Positions 42,967 to 51,041 of a DNA stretch of 58,486 nucleotides are shown here, piece by piece. The notes below the pieces were generated by a model. That model searched no databases. It saw only the letters and a list, made by a program, of their open reading frames with translations, and was not told the origin of the DNA. Where the stretch lies: contig CANHMG010000003.1 in the NCBI GenBank assembly GCA_947461795.1, positions 1 to 58,486 of the forward strand, in the 5' to 3' direction. This DNA comes from Flavobacteriaceae bacterium (GTDB lineage: Bacteria > Bacteroidota > Bacteroidia > Flavobacteriales > Flavobacteriaceae). The stretch's first letter is position 1, and every line of letters begins with the position of its first letter. Both the position numbers and the translations under genes were made by a program.

Positions 42967-44067
42967 ATGAAAAATATCTTAGTACAATTTTCCAGAGTTT
43001 TTGTCGGATTACTATTTATTATATCGGGATTAATCAAATTAAATGACCCAGTTGGCTTTTCCTATAAACTAGCTGAATATTTTAGCGAAACAGTTCTGAA
43101 TTTGCCCGTTTTTGTGCCTTATTCGCTAGCACTCGCAGTGTTTATAGTGATATTTGAAACCGTTTTAGGATTCATGTTGTTGATTGGTTTCAAACCTAAA
43201 CTCACTATTTGGAGTTTACTTTTAATGATCGTGTTTTTTACTTTTCTTACTTTTTATTCTGCATATTTTAATAAAGTAACAGATTGTGGTTGTTTTGGAG
43301 ATGCCTTAAAATTAACTCCATGGCAATCTTTCACAAAAGATATTATTTTACTATTCTTTATTGTTATTCTATTTTTGAATAGTAAAAAAGTAAAACCTTT
43401 ATTCAATACTAATTTTAGAAATGCCTTAGTAAGTTTAACAGTCGTTTTATGTGCATTTATGGGGTATTGGGTTTTAAATCATTTGCCATTAAAAGATTTT
43501 AGAGCCTATAAAGTGGGAACTAATATTCAAAAAGGAATGGAAATTCCAGAAGGGGCACCAAAAACTGTCGTGGAAATGATTTTTGTTTATAAAGTAAATG
43601 GTGTCAATAAAAATTTTACTGAAAAAGATTTGATGAATATTCCTGCTGGGGCTACTTTTGTTGAGCGCATAGACCATATTGTTTCAGAAGGTTACAAACC
43701 GCCAATTCATGATTTCTCCATGGAAATTGATGGTTCTGATTATAAGGATGAGCTACTTCAAGAACCAAAATTACTCGTATTTGTTGCCTATGATTTATCG
43801 AAATCCGATAAAAAGGGAATGAAACTATTGGAAAACTTACACCAGAAAGCAAAAGCGAAAGGATATAAAGTAATCGCAATGACAGCTTCATCAAAAATAG
43901 AAATTGAAAAAGCTAAAAAAGAATTTGGATGCTCATTCGATTTTTATTTTAGCGATGGAACTACTTTAAAAACAATTGAAAGAGCCAATCCTAGCATTCT
44001 AATCTTAAATAAAGGTACTATAATTCAAAAAATTCATTATAATGATATTTCATTATTAAATTTATAA
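42967..44067 (+). CDS. BT_3928-family DoxX-like membrane protein
   Basis: 366 residues. The first ~170 contain four to five membrane helices of DoxX type (FVGLLFIISGLIKLNDPVGF, ETVLGFMLLIGF) with the signature TDCGCFGDALKLTPWQSF between helices. The C-terminal ~120 residues (LLVFVAYDLSKSDKKG..., VIAMTASSKIEIEKAKKEFG, PSILILNKGTIIQKIHYND) look like a thioredoxin fold without its CxxC pair. This arrangement defines the BT_3928 family. A role in periplasmic redox or thiol handling is plausible because a TlpA-like gene follows, but is inferred. Confidence 0.83.
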   Translation: MKNILVQFSRVFVGLLFIISGLIKLNDPVGFSYKLAEYFSETVLNLPVFVPYSLALAVFIVIFETVLGFMLLIGFKPKLTIWSLLLMIVFFTFLTFYSAYFNKVTDCGCFGDALKLTPWQSFTKDIILLFFIVILFLNSKKVKPLFNTNFRNALVSLTVVLCAFMGYWVLNHLPLKDFRAYKVGTNIQKGMEIPEGAPKTVVEMIFVYKVNGVNKNFTEKDLMNIPAGATFVERIDHIVSEGYKPPIHDFSMEIDGSDYKDELLQEPKLLVFVAYDLSKSDKKGMKLLENLHQKAKAKGYKVIAMTASSKIEIEKAKKEFGCSFDFYFSDGTTLKTIERANPSILILNKGTIIQKIHYNDISLLNL

Positions 44068-44097
44068 TTATTTAATATAATCATAGAACACAAAACT

Positions 44098-44442
44098 ATG
44101 CCTCTAGATACCACAACCAAACGAAGAAGCCAAAGTCAAGCAAGCATTGAAAGGACTCGAAGAGAAAGAAAAAAAAACAACAATAGAATTATTGCCTTTT
44201 GTATCATTGCTTTTTTTATAGGTTATTATATATTAAATTATGTTTCATCATTAGAAAAACCTCCTGTTGGAGCAACTTTTAATATTATATTGGGATGCAC
44301 CATTATTGCAGTATCTATACTTATTTTAATTTTTACAGTTAAAAGACAATATTTTCCTAAAAAGAGAAAAAGAACTAAACATGTTTTTCTTGATGATTTA
44401 GATATTCCTAAAAACATAGAATCAAAAGACGATTCTGAATAA
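44098..44442 (+). CDS. small two-helix membrane protein
   Basis: 114 residues: a very basic N-terminus (TTKRRSQSQASIERTRRERK), helices at about 31-51 (IIAFCIIAFFIGYYILNYVSS) and 62-80 (FNIILGCTIIAVSILILIF), and a basic then acidic tail. Family not recognised. It lies 30 bases after the BT_3928 gene and is probably co-transcribed with it. Confidence 0.72.
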   Translation: MPLDTTTKRRSQSQASIERTRRERKKNNNRIIAFCIIAFFIGYYILNYVSSLEKPPVGATFNIILGCTIIAVSILILIFTVKRQYFPKKRKRTKHVFLDDLDIPKNIESKDDSE

Positions 44443-44514
44443 AGATTGAAAATTTCTTTAATAAACCTTCATCAATCATAACATTATTTTAGGATTATTT
44501 CCTTTTTAGAACCC

Positions 44515-44522
44515 TAAATTTG
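44515..44522 (+). promoter_or_regulatory. -7 promoter element (TAAATTTG)
   Basis: Exact TAnnTTTG match 20 bases before the TlpA-like gene, suggesting a new transcript for TlpA and tpiA. Confidence 0.55.
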
Positions 44523-44542
44523 CACTACAAATTCTACCAAAA

Positions 44543-45037
44543 ATGAAAAAAACAATTGTTTACTTCTCCATATTATTGACCACAATTTCATGTATGAATG
44601 CACAAAAATCTTTTTCTAAAATTGCATTAGACGAAAATTTACTTTCATTAGATGGGAATCAAATTCCTTTTAAAGAAATATTAAAAAAGCATCAAGGAAA
44701 AACAATTATTATTGAATGTTGGGCTTCATGGTGTGGTGATTGTGTAAAAGCAATGCCGAAAATCAAAGAGTTACAAACTAATAATCCAGAAGTTGATTAT
44801 GTATTTATTTCTATGGATAAAACAGTAGAAAATTGGAAAATTGGTGTCGAAAAACACAACCTAAAAGGAAATCATTATATGGCGAATGATCAAATGAAAG
44901 GCGTATTCGGAAAATCGATAGATTTAGATTGGATTCCACGCTATATCATCGTAGATAAAACAGGTGAAATTGTTTTGTACAGAGCCATTGAAACCGATTT
45001 TGAAAAAATAAATTCTACCTTAAAATCACTAAAATAA
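44543..45037 (+). CDS. TlpA-like thiol-disulfide oxidoreductase
   Basis: 164 residues with a signal peptide that may be a lipoprotein signal (MKKTIVYFSILLTTISC). The thioredoxin active site is WASWCGDCVKAMP (Cys64, Cys67), followed by the family segment DYVFISMDKTVENWK and the cis-Pro region DWIPRYIIVDKTG. It should reduce or exchange disulfides in the periplasm. Its stop TAA shares one base with the tpiA ATG, so the two genes are coupled. Confidence 0.9.
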   Translation: MKKTIVYFSILLTTISCMNAQKSFSKIALDENLLSLDGNQIPFKEILKKHQGKTIIIECWASWCGDCVKAMPKIKELQTNNPEVDYVFISMDKTVENWKIGVEKHNLKGNHYMANDQMKGVFGKSIDLDWIPRYIIVDKTGEIVLYRAIETDFEKINSTLKSLK

Positions 45038-45789
45038 TGAGACAAAAAATAGTAGCGGGAAATTGGAAAATGAATAAAAATGCTGAGGAAACTGAAGATT
45101 TACTTAATGCATTAATCAATCAATTGCCGAATGATAAAGAAGTTGAAATTATTGTCGCACCTACTTTCATCAATCTTGCTTCAGCGGTAGATCATTTAGA
45201 ATTTACCAATATTGTGGTGGCTGCTCAGAACATGCATCAGTCCGAAAATGGCGCATTTACTGGTGAGATTTCTGCCGACATGCTTAAAAGTATTGGGGTA
45301 AATACTGTTATTTTGGGACATTCGGAACGTCGTGCAATTTTTTACGAAACAGATGCTATTATATCATTTAAAGTGGACAAAGCATTGCAACATCAAATGA
45401 GAGTTATCTTTTGCTTTGGTGAAGAATTGAAAGATCGACAAAACAATCAGCATTTTAATATCGTTGAAAACCAATTACGTGATGGTTTATTTCATTTGGA
45501 TAAAAGTGCGTGGGAAAATATTGTACTTGCATATGAACCCGTTTGGGCTATTGGAACCGGAGAAACTGCAAGTCCGGAACAAGCTCAAGAAATGCATTCT
45601 TTTATTCGGGAAACGATTCGAAAAGCATTCGGAAGTGATGTGGCAGAAGACGTTGCTATCTTATACGGAGGAAGCGTTAAGCCAGACAATGCTAAAGAAA
45701 TTTTTTCAAAACCTGATGTTGACGGTGGTTTAATTGGTGGAGCTGCTTTGAAAGCGGATGACTTTGCTGCGATTGTCAATGCAATTTAG
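45037..45789 (+). CDS. tpiA: triose-phosphate isomerase
   Basis: 250 residues, normal length. Active-site elements are visible: the N-terminal AGNWKMNKN with the catalytic Lys, LGHSERR with the catalytic His, and LAYEPVWAIGTG with the catalytic Glu and the flexible loop. The phosphate-binding segments ILYGGSVKPDN and GGLIGGAALKADDF are also present. It interconverts dihydroxyacetone phosphate and glyceraldehyde-3-phosphate in glycolysis. It overlaps the TlpA-like gene by one base and is followed by an intrinsic terminator. Confidence 0.97.
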   Translation: MRQKIVAGNWKMNKNAEETEDLLNALINQLPNDKEVEIIVAPTFINLASAVDHLEFTNIVVAAQNMHQSENGAFTGEISADMLKSIGVNTVILGHSERRAIFYETDAIISFKVDKALQHQMRVIFCFGEELKDRQNNQHFNIVENQLRDGLFHLDKSAWENIVLAYEPVWAIGTGETASPEQAQEMHSFIRETIRKAFGSDVAEDVAILYGGSVKPDNAKEIFSKPDVDGGLIGGAALKADDFAAIVNAI

Positions 45790-45810
45790 ATTATAAAAAT
45801 ATATATTACT

Positions 45811-45846
45811 ATAGAGATTTGAGTAGTTTCAAATCTCTATTTTTTT
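45811..45846 (+). terminator. intrinsic terminator after tpiA
   Basis: ATAGAGATTTGA, a 6-base loop, TCAAATCTCTAT form a 12-pair stem followed by a run of T. It begins 22 bases after the tpiA stop and 48 bases before prmA. Confidence 0.85.
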
Positions 45847-45858
45847 AAAATAAATACC

Positions 45859-46692
45859 ATGTCAAACGTCTATTTAGGATACCATTTTACCATTGAACCC
45901 AAAGAACTTGGCTCTGAAATTCTTATAGCTGAACTCGGAGAATTGCCTTTTGAAAGTTTTATCGAAAGTGAATTTGGAGTAACTGCTTATATTCAAAAAC
46001 AATTTTGGAAGGAAGATATTTTAGAAGATCTTTTTGTGTTGAACTCCCCTCAATTTATTATCTCGTATACCGTTGAAGAAATCGAACAAGTCAATTGGAA
46101 TGAAGAATGGGAAAAGAATTTCGAAGCCATTGATGTGGATGGTAATTGTCATGTACGGGCACCTTTTCACCCTAAAACCGATGCGGAATTTGATATTGTA
46201 ATCGAACCTAAAATGAGTTTTGGTACAGGCCATCATGAAACGACTCATATGATGATTCAGCATTTATTAGAAATAGATGTCACTGGAATGAAAACTTTAG
46301 ACATGGGATGTGGCACAGCAATTTTAGCAATATTAGCCGAAATGAAAGGCGCTCAGCCTATTGATGCTATCGACATAGACAACTGGTGCTATTTGAATTC
46401 TATAGAAAATGCGCAACGAAATAATTGTCATCATATTAGTGTTTATGAAGGCGATGCTTCATTATTAGTAGATCAACAATACGATTTAATTATTGCCAAT
46501 ATCAATCGTAATATTTTGTTAAATGATATGCAACATTATGTGGATCGTTTGAATCCAAATGGAATACTCTTACTAAGTGGGTTTTATGAAGAAGACATCC
46601 CATTTATCAATGAATCTTGTACTGAAAAAGGATTGACGTATGTTAAAAAGTTTCAAAGAAATAATTGGGTTTCTTTAAAATACGTAAATTAG
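45859..46692 (+). CDS. prmA: ribosomal protein L11 methyltransferase
   Basis: 277 residues. The N-terminal domain (about 1-90) binds L11; the C-terminal SAM-dependent methyltransferase domain has PKMSFGTGHHETT, the SAM loop LDMGCGTAILAI, AIDIDNWCYLNSIENA and the post-motif IIANINRNIL. PrmA trimethylates ribosomal protein L11. It starts right after the tpiA terminator and is followed by clpS 21 bases later, a gene pair often kept together. Confidence 0.94.
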   Translation: MSNVYLGYHFTIEPKELGSEILIAELGELPFESFIESEFGVTAYIQKQFWKEDILEDLFVLNSPQFIISYTVEEIEQVNWNEEWEKNFEAIDVDGNCHVRAPFHPKTDAEFDIVIEPKMSFGTGHHETTHMMIQHLLEIDVTGMKTLDMGCGTAILAILAEMKGAQPIDAIDIDNWCYLNSIENAQRNNCHHISVYEGDASLLVDQQYDLIIANINRNILLNDMQHYVDRLNPNGILLLSGFYEEDIPFINESCTEKGLTYVKKFQRNNWVSLKYVN

Positions 46693-46713
46693 TTTCTTTA
46701 AAAACGAATACCA

Positions 46714-46989
46714 ATGGCCACAATTGAAAAAACAAAAAGACAAACTTCTGTTTTAGAAGCTGTAGATGTTAATAATGAGATTGTTTTATACAACGACGAT
46801 GTCAATACGTTTGATCATGTGATTGATACTTTAATCAAAGTTTGTAAACACACTTCGGAACAGGCGGAGCAATGTGCTATTTTAGTACATTATAAAGGAA
46901 AATGCACGGTAAAAACAGGTTCGTTTGAAGAGTTAAAACCGCAATGCTCTGATCTTTTAGAAGCAGGTTTGAGTGCCGAAATAATATAA
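46714..46989 (+). CDS. clpS: ClpS adaptor of the ClpAP/ClpCP protease
   Basis: 91 residues. The family core is clear: LYNDDVNTFDHVIDTLIKVCKHTSEQAEQCAILVHYKGK, in which the Asn-Asp-Asp segment and the following hydrophobic pocket bind N-degron substrates; the C-terminal strand LEAGLSAEII is normal. ClpS passes N-end-rule substrates to the Clp unfoldase. It follows prmA in the same direction, and its stop is seven bases from the stop of the convergent YeeE-like gene. Confidence 0.93.
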   Translation: MATIEKTKRQTSVLEAVDVNNEIVLYNDDVNTFDHVIDTLIKVCKHTSEQAEQCAILVHYKGKCTVKTGSFEELKPQCSDLLEAGLSAEII

Positions 46990-46996
46990 GAATATA

Positions 46997-47410
46997 TTAG
47001 TGAGGCAAATGGTCTTTTATCAAACCATAGAAAAAAGTCCCTAAAAGTGCACCGAGTAAAACCAATACAACTGGGAAAAATCCAGCACCCAATAAGATGA
47101 ATATGGGTCCAGGACACGAACCAACTAAAGCCCAACCCAATCCAAAAAACATTCCTCCAATCCAATATCGAAAAGAACCTTTTTCTTTATCCGCAATTGT
47201 AATGGGTTGCCCTTGACTATTCTTGATTTGATTTCTTTTGATAAGTTGCAATCCCACTACTCCAACCAGTATGGCTACCATAATAATTCCATACATATGA
47301 AAGGATTGAAATTGAAACATTTCATAAATTCTGTACCATGAAACGGCTTCTGATTTGGTTAAAACGATACCGAAAAGGAATCCAATAAGTATAAATTTTA
47401 TCGATTTCAT
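46997..47410 (-). CDS. YeeE/YedE-type transporter, small half (DUF6691-like)
   Basis: 137 residues with four hydrophobic helices and the family segment FGLGWALVGSCPGPIFILLG, whose Cys is the conserved thiol of YeeE/YedE sulfur-compound transporters. It follows the larger half by three bases on the same strand, so the two probably assemble one transporter, as in other bacteria where the TsuA-like protein is split. Thiosulfate or another sulfur species is the likely cargo; this is inferred from family. Confidence 0.86.
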   Translation of the reverse strand: MKSIKFILIGFLFGIVLTKSEAVSWYRIYEMFQFQSFHMYGIIMVAILVGVVGLQLIKRNQIKNSQGQPITIADKEKGSFRYWIGGMFFGLGWALVGSCPGPIFILLGAGFFPVVLVLLGALLGTFFYGLIKDHLPH

Positions 47411-47413
47411 AGT

Positions 47414-47971
47414 TTAGAAAATTAAAGGGAAAATAAAATGAGTCATCAACAAACCACCAACAAAGAAACCAATAACTGCTTTTAAAGATTGACGTTGCAA
47501 ATTACTCATTCCAGCAATTGCATGACCTGAGGTACAACCTCCCGCATAACGAGAACCAAAACCGATAAGAATTCCTCCAAATAATAATAGAAAAATCATT
47601 TTTGGTGACTGAAAAATAGTATTTCCAAAGATAGTGTCCGGCAATAATTTCCCATTAGGAGCATCTATTCCCATAGCTTGAATCTGAATAAGTGTCTGTG
47701 GATTTAAAGATACATTGGAAGGATCACTCATAAAGTGCACCGCAACAAAACCACCAAGCATGGCACCAAATATCACCATTAAATTCCAATATTGCGATTT
47801 GACATCAAATCGGAAAAAGTCGGCGAATTTATCAGCTCCCGCCATCGTGCAGAGCGTTCTTAAATTGGAAGACATTCCGAAAACTTTACCAAAATAATTG
47901 AGGGTCAGCATGATTACAGCAATCAAAAAACCAGTAATCGACCAATGCCAGGTATGAAAAAGAAAATCCAT
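47414..47971 (-). CDS. YeeE/YedE-type transporter, large half
   Basis: 185 residues with four or five membrane helices. The conserved motif FGSRYAGGCTSGHAIAGMS carries the Cys and Gly-rich loop of the family; a further Cys occurs in LCTMAGADKFADFF. It should form, with the downstream 137-residue protein, an inner-membrane transporter for a sulfur compound. A -7 element lies 17 bases before the ATG. No rhodanese or persulfide dioxygenase gene is adjacent, unlike in some relatives. Confidence 0.88.
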   Translation of the reverse strand: MDFLFHTWHWSITGFLIAVIMLTLNYFGKVFGMSSNLRTLCTMAGADKFADFFRFDVKSQYWNLMVIFGAMLGGFVAVHFMSDPSNVSLNPQTLIQIQAMGIDAPNGKLLPDTIFGNTIFQSPKMIFLLLFGGILIGFGSRYAGGCTSGHAIAGMSNLQRQSLKAVIGFFVGGLLMTHFIFPLIF

Positions 47972-47988
47972 TGAAATTGTTTTATTTA

Positions 47989-47996
47989 CAAATTTA
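47989..47996 (-). promoter_or_regulatory. -7 promoter element (TAAATTTG)
   Basis: Exact TAnnTTTG match on the minus strand, 17 bases before the YeeE/YedE large-half ATG. Confidence 0.6.
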
Positions 47997-48047
47997 ATAA
48001 TTCATTTGAATTTTAAATGAAAATACCAAGGTATAAAAATAAACGAG

Positions 48048-48055
48048 TATTTTTG
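48048..48055 (+). promoter_or_regulatory. -7 promoter element (TATTTTTG)
   Basis: Exact TAnnTTTG match 20 bases before the DUF4199 gene. Confidence 0.6.
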
Positions 48056-48075
48056 AATATCAATTACCAAAAAAC

Positions 48076-48570
48076 ATGAAGAAGTTTGCAATAGAAATTC
48101 GATGGGGAATTCAATTTAGTAGTATTACTTTAGTCTGGATGATTTTTGAAAAAAGTATGGGTTGGCATGATGCACTCATTAGTAATCAAACAAAATATAC
48201 TAATTTATTTGCGTTGGTAGCCATTGGACTCTATTTCATCGCTTTAGCGGATAAGAAGAAAAATTATTACAAAGGCACTATGAATTGGAAACAAGGTTTT
48301 ATTTCCGGCATGTTGCTTTCTACGGTAATTGCTGTTTTGAGTCCAATGGTGCAATCTATTACCTATACGTATATTACACCACACTATTTCGAAAAAATAA
48401 TTGAATATCGAGTAGCGCATCAATTTCAGACTCAGAGTCAGGCTGAAATGTATTTCAATCTCAAAAGCTTTACAATCCAAGCTATTTTTGGTTCTTTTTC
48501 ATTTGGTGTACTAACCTCTGCTATTGTTGCGTTGCTATTAAAAACTAAAAACAATTCCAATGAAAAATAA
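48076..48570 (+). CDS. DUF4199-type membrane protein
   Basis: 164 residues with four membrane helices (FSSITLVWMIFEK, NLFALVAIGLYFIAL, GFISGMLLSTVIAVLSPMVQ, ILTSAIVALLL-like end) and the polar loop YYKGTMNWKQGFISG characteristic of the DUF4199 family of Bacteroidota. Function unknown. The last 11 bases overlap the start of the next gene, so the two are translationally coupled. Confidence 0.8.
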   Translation: MKKFAIEIRWGIQFSSITLVWMIFEKSMGWHDALISNQTKYTNLFALVAIGLYFIALADKKKNYYKGTMNWKQGFISGMLLSTVIAVLSPMVQSITYTYITPHYFEKIIEYRVAHQFQTQSQAEMYFNLKSFTIQAIFGSFSFGVLTSAIVALLLKTKNNSNEK

Positions 48571-49012
48571 AATCTGTTTTTTGATCTGTATTTTTACTTT
48601 GAATTCATGCGTAAGTACCCAATCAACTTTAAAAAATGTTGACAATCACGCGTTAATTCCAAAACTAAATGCAGCCAATGCTTTTGTCCTTACGGAATAT
48701 AGTAAAGACAAAAAATACGGTTACGACAAAGATTACCCCATCAATGTATTTTATAAAAACACCACTCCGGCGAAAGAAAATCAAGAGCGTTTTTTGAAGG
48801 CGCTGGCGGGACCAAAAGGAGAAAAAATAACCTATATTAAAACCGGAATTTGTTGCCCTTTCCCCACTACTAATAGTGAAATGGGTGTTGCTTCGCTAGA
48901 TGTTTATAGCATCAGCTGGGAAGGAGAAAAAAATCCTGTGACGTTGTATTTGAATTCGTATGAAAAAGGCGCTTTGTTAGTTCCCGTTGGTCTGACTTTG
49001 AAGAAAAACTAA
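48560..49012 (+). CDS. conserved small lipoprotein
   Basis: 150 residues. The N-terminus MKNKICFLICIFTLNSC is a lipoprotein signal with lipobox LNSC. The mature part has landmarks DKKYGYDKDYPINVFY, RFLKALAGPKGEKITY, a Cys pair in GICCPFPTTNSEMG, LDVYSISWEG and a C-terminal LVPVGLTLKK. Relatives in flavobacteria are often mislabelled as the KDO8P synthase because they sit next to kdsA; it has no synthase motifs. Function unknown. It overlaps the DUF4199 gene by 11 bases. Confidence 0.78.
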   Translation: MKNKICFLICIFTLNSCVSTQSTLKNVDNHALIPKLNAANAFVLTEYSKDKKYGYDKDYPINVFYKNTTPAKENQERFLKALAGPKGEKITYIKTGICCPFPTTNSEMGVASLDVYSISWEGEKNPVTLYLNSYEKGALLVPVGLTLKKN

Positions 49013-49026
49013 TTCGTTATGGATTG

Positions 49027-49188
49027 CCCTAGCCCAGACCTGCCTCGCGGCAAGGCGGGTGGCAGTGGAAATCCTTTTGTAGCGGTTTTCGCTGCAAAAG
49101 ATCACCTCACAAAATAATAATTTTAGGATTTGTGTTCGTTCAATTCGCTTCGCTCGTGTGGAATCGAACAGCAGGACCGAGCTCCTAA
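49027..49188 (+). repeat. dispersed hairpin element, copy C, with extra sequence
   Basis: It begins CCCTAGCCCAGACC and contains the hairpin CTTTTGTAGCG, loop GTTTT, CGCTGCAAAAG (49074-49100, 11 pairs). It ends GAACAGCAGGACCGAGCTCCT. Compared with copy B it carries a second small GC-rich hairpin near 49040-49060 and about 60 extra bases before the end block; another AGCTCCT follows at 49211. It fills the lipoprotein/kdsA spacer. Confidence 0.72.
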
Positions 49189-49258
49189 AGAGCAAACTGA
49201 CGAAGTAAATAGCTCCTAAAAAAATGCCAATCTTCATCTAAAATTCATCTATCCTGAG

Positions 49259-49266
49259 TATCTTTG
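49259..49266 (+). promoter_or_regulatory. -7 promoter element for kdsA (TATCTTTG)
   Basis: Exact TAnnTTTG match 18 bases before the kdsA ATG. Confidence 0.6.
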
Positions 49267-49284
49267 CCGCATTAAAATCTGATT

Positions 49285-50103
49285 ATGAACATACAGAATA
49301 TACCTCAAATCAAGCATGCCGATAGTGGTAACTTTTTTCTATTAGCGGGTCCATGTGCTATAGAAGGCGAAGAAATGGCGATGCGCATTGCTGAAAAATT
49401 AGTAGGCATTACGGACAAACTTCAAATTCCTTTTGTATTTAAAGGTTCTTTTAAGAAAGCCAACCGCTCTAGAATAGATAGTTTCTCTGGAATTGGGGAT
49501 GAAAAAGCGCTGAAAATACTTCGGAAAGTTTCTGAGACTTTTCATGTTCCCACCGTTACCGATATTCACACCAATGAAGATGCAGCAATGGCGGCTCAAT
49601 ATGTTGATGTGTTGCAAATTCCTGCTTTTTTAGTGCGACAAACAGATTTAGTGGTGGCTGCTGCCAATACAGGAAAAGTGGTTAACTTGAAAAAAGGGCA
49701 ATTTATGAGTCCAGAGAGTATGAAACATGCCGTTCAAAAAGTACTCGATTGTCACAATGAAAACGTGATGGTCACCGATAGAGGCACCATGTTTGGCTAT
49801 CAAGATATGATTGTAGATTTTAGAGGAATTCCTACGATGCAGCAGTATGCTACAACTGTTTTAGACATTACACATTCGTTACAACAACCCAACCAAACCA
49901 CTGGAGTAACTGGCGGAAGACCTGATATGATTGAGACTGTTGCCAAAGCGGGGATTGCAGTAGGTGTTGATGGAATATTTATCGAAACTCATTTTGATCC
50001 AGCGAATGCCAAAAGTGATGGTGCTAATATGCTTCATTTAGATTTATTTGAGGGCTTGATGACACGATTAGTAGCTATTAGAAAAACAATAAATTCATTT
50101 TAA
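49285..50103 (+). CDS. kdsA: 3-deoxy-8-phosphooctulonate synthase
   Basis: 272 residues, normal length. Motifs: LLAGPCAIEGEEMAM near the N-terminus, FKGSFKKANRSRIDSF, TDIHTNEDA, VTDRGTMFGYQDMIVDFRG and FIETHFDPANAKSDG. It condenses phosphoenolpyruvate with arabinose-5-phosphate to make KDO8P for the lipopolysaccharide core. Cys24 in GPCAIE occupies the position of the metal-ligand Cys of the metal-dependent class (E. coli has Asn there), so a metal-dependent enzyme is likely. It has its own promoter element just after a dispersed repeat copy. Confidence 0.95.
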   Translation: MNIQNIPQIKHADSGNFFLLAGPCAIEGEEMAMRIAEKLVGITDKLQIPFVFKGSFKKANRSRIDSFSGIGDEKALKILRKVSETFHVPTVTDIHTNEDAAMAAQYVDVLQIPAFLVRQTDLVVAAANTGKVVNLKKGQFMSPESMKHAVQKVLDCHNENVMVTDRGTMFGYQDMIVDFRGIPTMQQYATTVLDITHSLQQPNQTTGVTGGRPDMIETVAKAGIAVGVDGIFIETHFDPANAKSDGANMLHLDLFEGLMTRLVAIRKTINSF

Positions 50104-50112
50104 ATTCAACTT

Positions 50113-50958
50113 TTGAAAAATACTATTTTATTTTCTGTATTACTTTCCTTTTGCTTTTCATTAAACAGTTTGGCTCAGGAGCAAATCAAAATTGTAGACA
50201 AATATACCGCACACAACAAAGGAAAATTTTTTATTTCTTGGGGAGGGAATCGTGATAGTTTTTCTAAATCGGACATTACTTTTAAGGGAGAGAATTATAA
50301 TTTTACTTTACATGATGTGGAGGCTCATGACAAACCCAAAGGATGGCATGTTGATTATTTGAATCCGGGTAGAATGACAATTCCTCAAACTAATTTTAAA
50401 ATTGGATATTTCATTTCCGATCATTATTCCGTTTCAATTGGTGTAGATCACATGAAGTATGTAATGTATCAATTGAAAGCCGTTGATATTGATGGGAATT
50501 ATCCAAATCCTGGTACTTATGGTGAAGCGTTACCGAATAATCAGGTTTTATTGACCGAAGATTTTCTAACATTTGAACATACCGATGGGTTGAATTATAT
50601 CCACGCTGAATTCTCTAGATTTGATGATATTTCTAAATTGTTTAAAATAGTAAATACGGATAAAATTCAAATTAATATCACGGAAGGAATAGGAGCTGGA
50701 ATTCTATATCCTAAAACCAATGCGAAGGTTCTTGGAAAAGAACGCCATGATGATTTTCATGTTTCGGGTTATGGTGTTTCGATGAAAGCTGGTTTAAACA
50801 TTACTGTTTTCAAACATTTTTATGTGCAAGGGGAATTGAAAGGCGGTTACATCAACATGCCTGACATTCGAACCACAGCGAGTACAGCCGACAGTGCTTC
50901 ACAACATTTTTTGTTTTTTGAAAAAATTATTGCCTTCGGCGGTATTTTTAGAATTTAA
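50113..50958 (+). CDS. outer-membrane barrel-like protein of unknown function
   Basis: 281 residues from a TTG start, which gives a proper signal peptide (about 1-21, ending LNSLAQ); no suitable ATG exists nearby. The mature protein has alternating aromatic strands (KGKFFISWGGNRDSF, FKIGYFISDHYSVSIGVDHMK, HFYVQGELKGGYINM) and ends in KIIAFGGIFRI, like a small outer-membrane barrel. It begins nine bases after kdsA and is probably co-transcribed with it. Family not recognised beyond the porin-like architecture. Confidence 0.75.
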   Translation: MKNTILFSVLLSFCFSLNSLAQEQIKIVDKYTAHNKGKFFISWGGNRDSFSKSDITFKGENYNFTLHDVEAHDKPKGWHVDYLNPGRMTIPQTNFKIGYFISDHYSVSIGVDHMKYVMYQLKAVDIDGNYPNPGTYGEALPNNQVLLTEDFLTFEHTDGLNYIHAEFSRFDDISKLFKIVNTDKIQINITEGIGAGILYPKTNAKVLGKERHDDFHVSGYGVSMKAGLNITVFKHFYVQGELKGGYINMPDIRTTASTADSASQHFLFFEKIIAFGGIFRI

Positions 50959-51041
50959 GTAAATTTTAGCTTTTTAGATAATTCGTATTTAAAATAGAAT
51001 TGTATTTTAGCTACTAATTATTAATATTATATTTTATAAAA

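Noticed and set aside
47715..47897. 60-codon plus-strand frame opposite the YeeE/YedE gene
   Set aside because: It is antisense to a conserved membrane protein with no start signal or family match.
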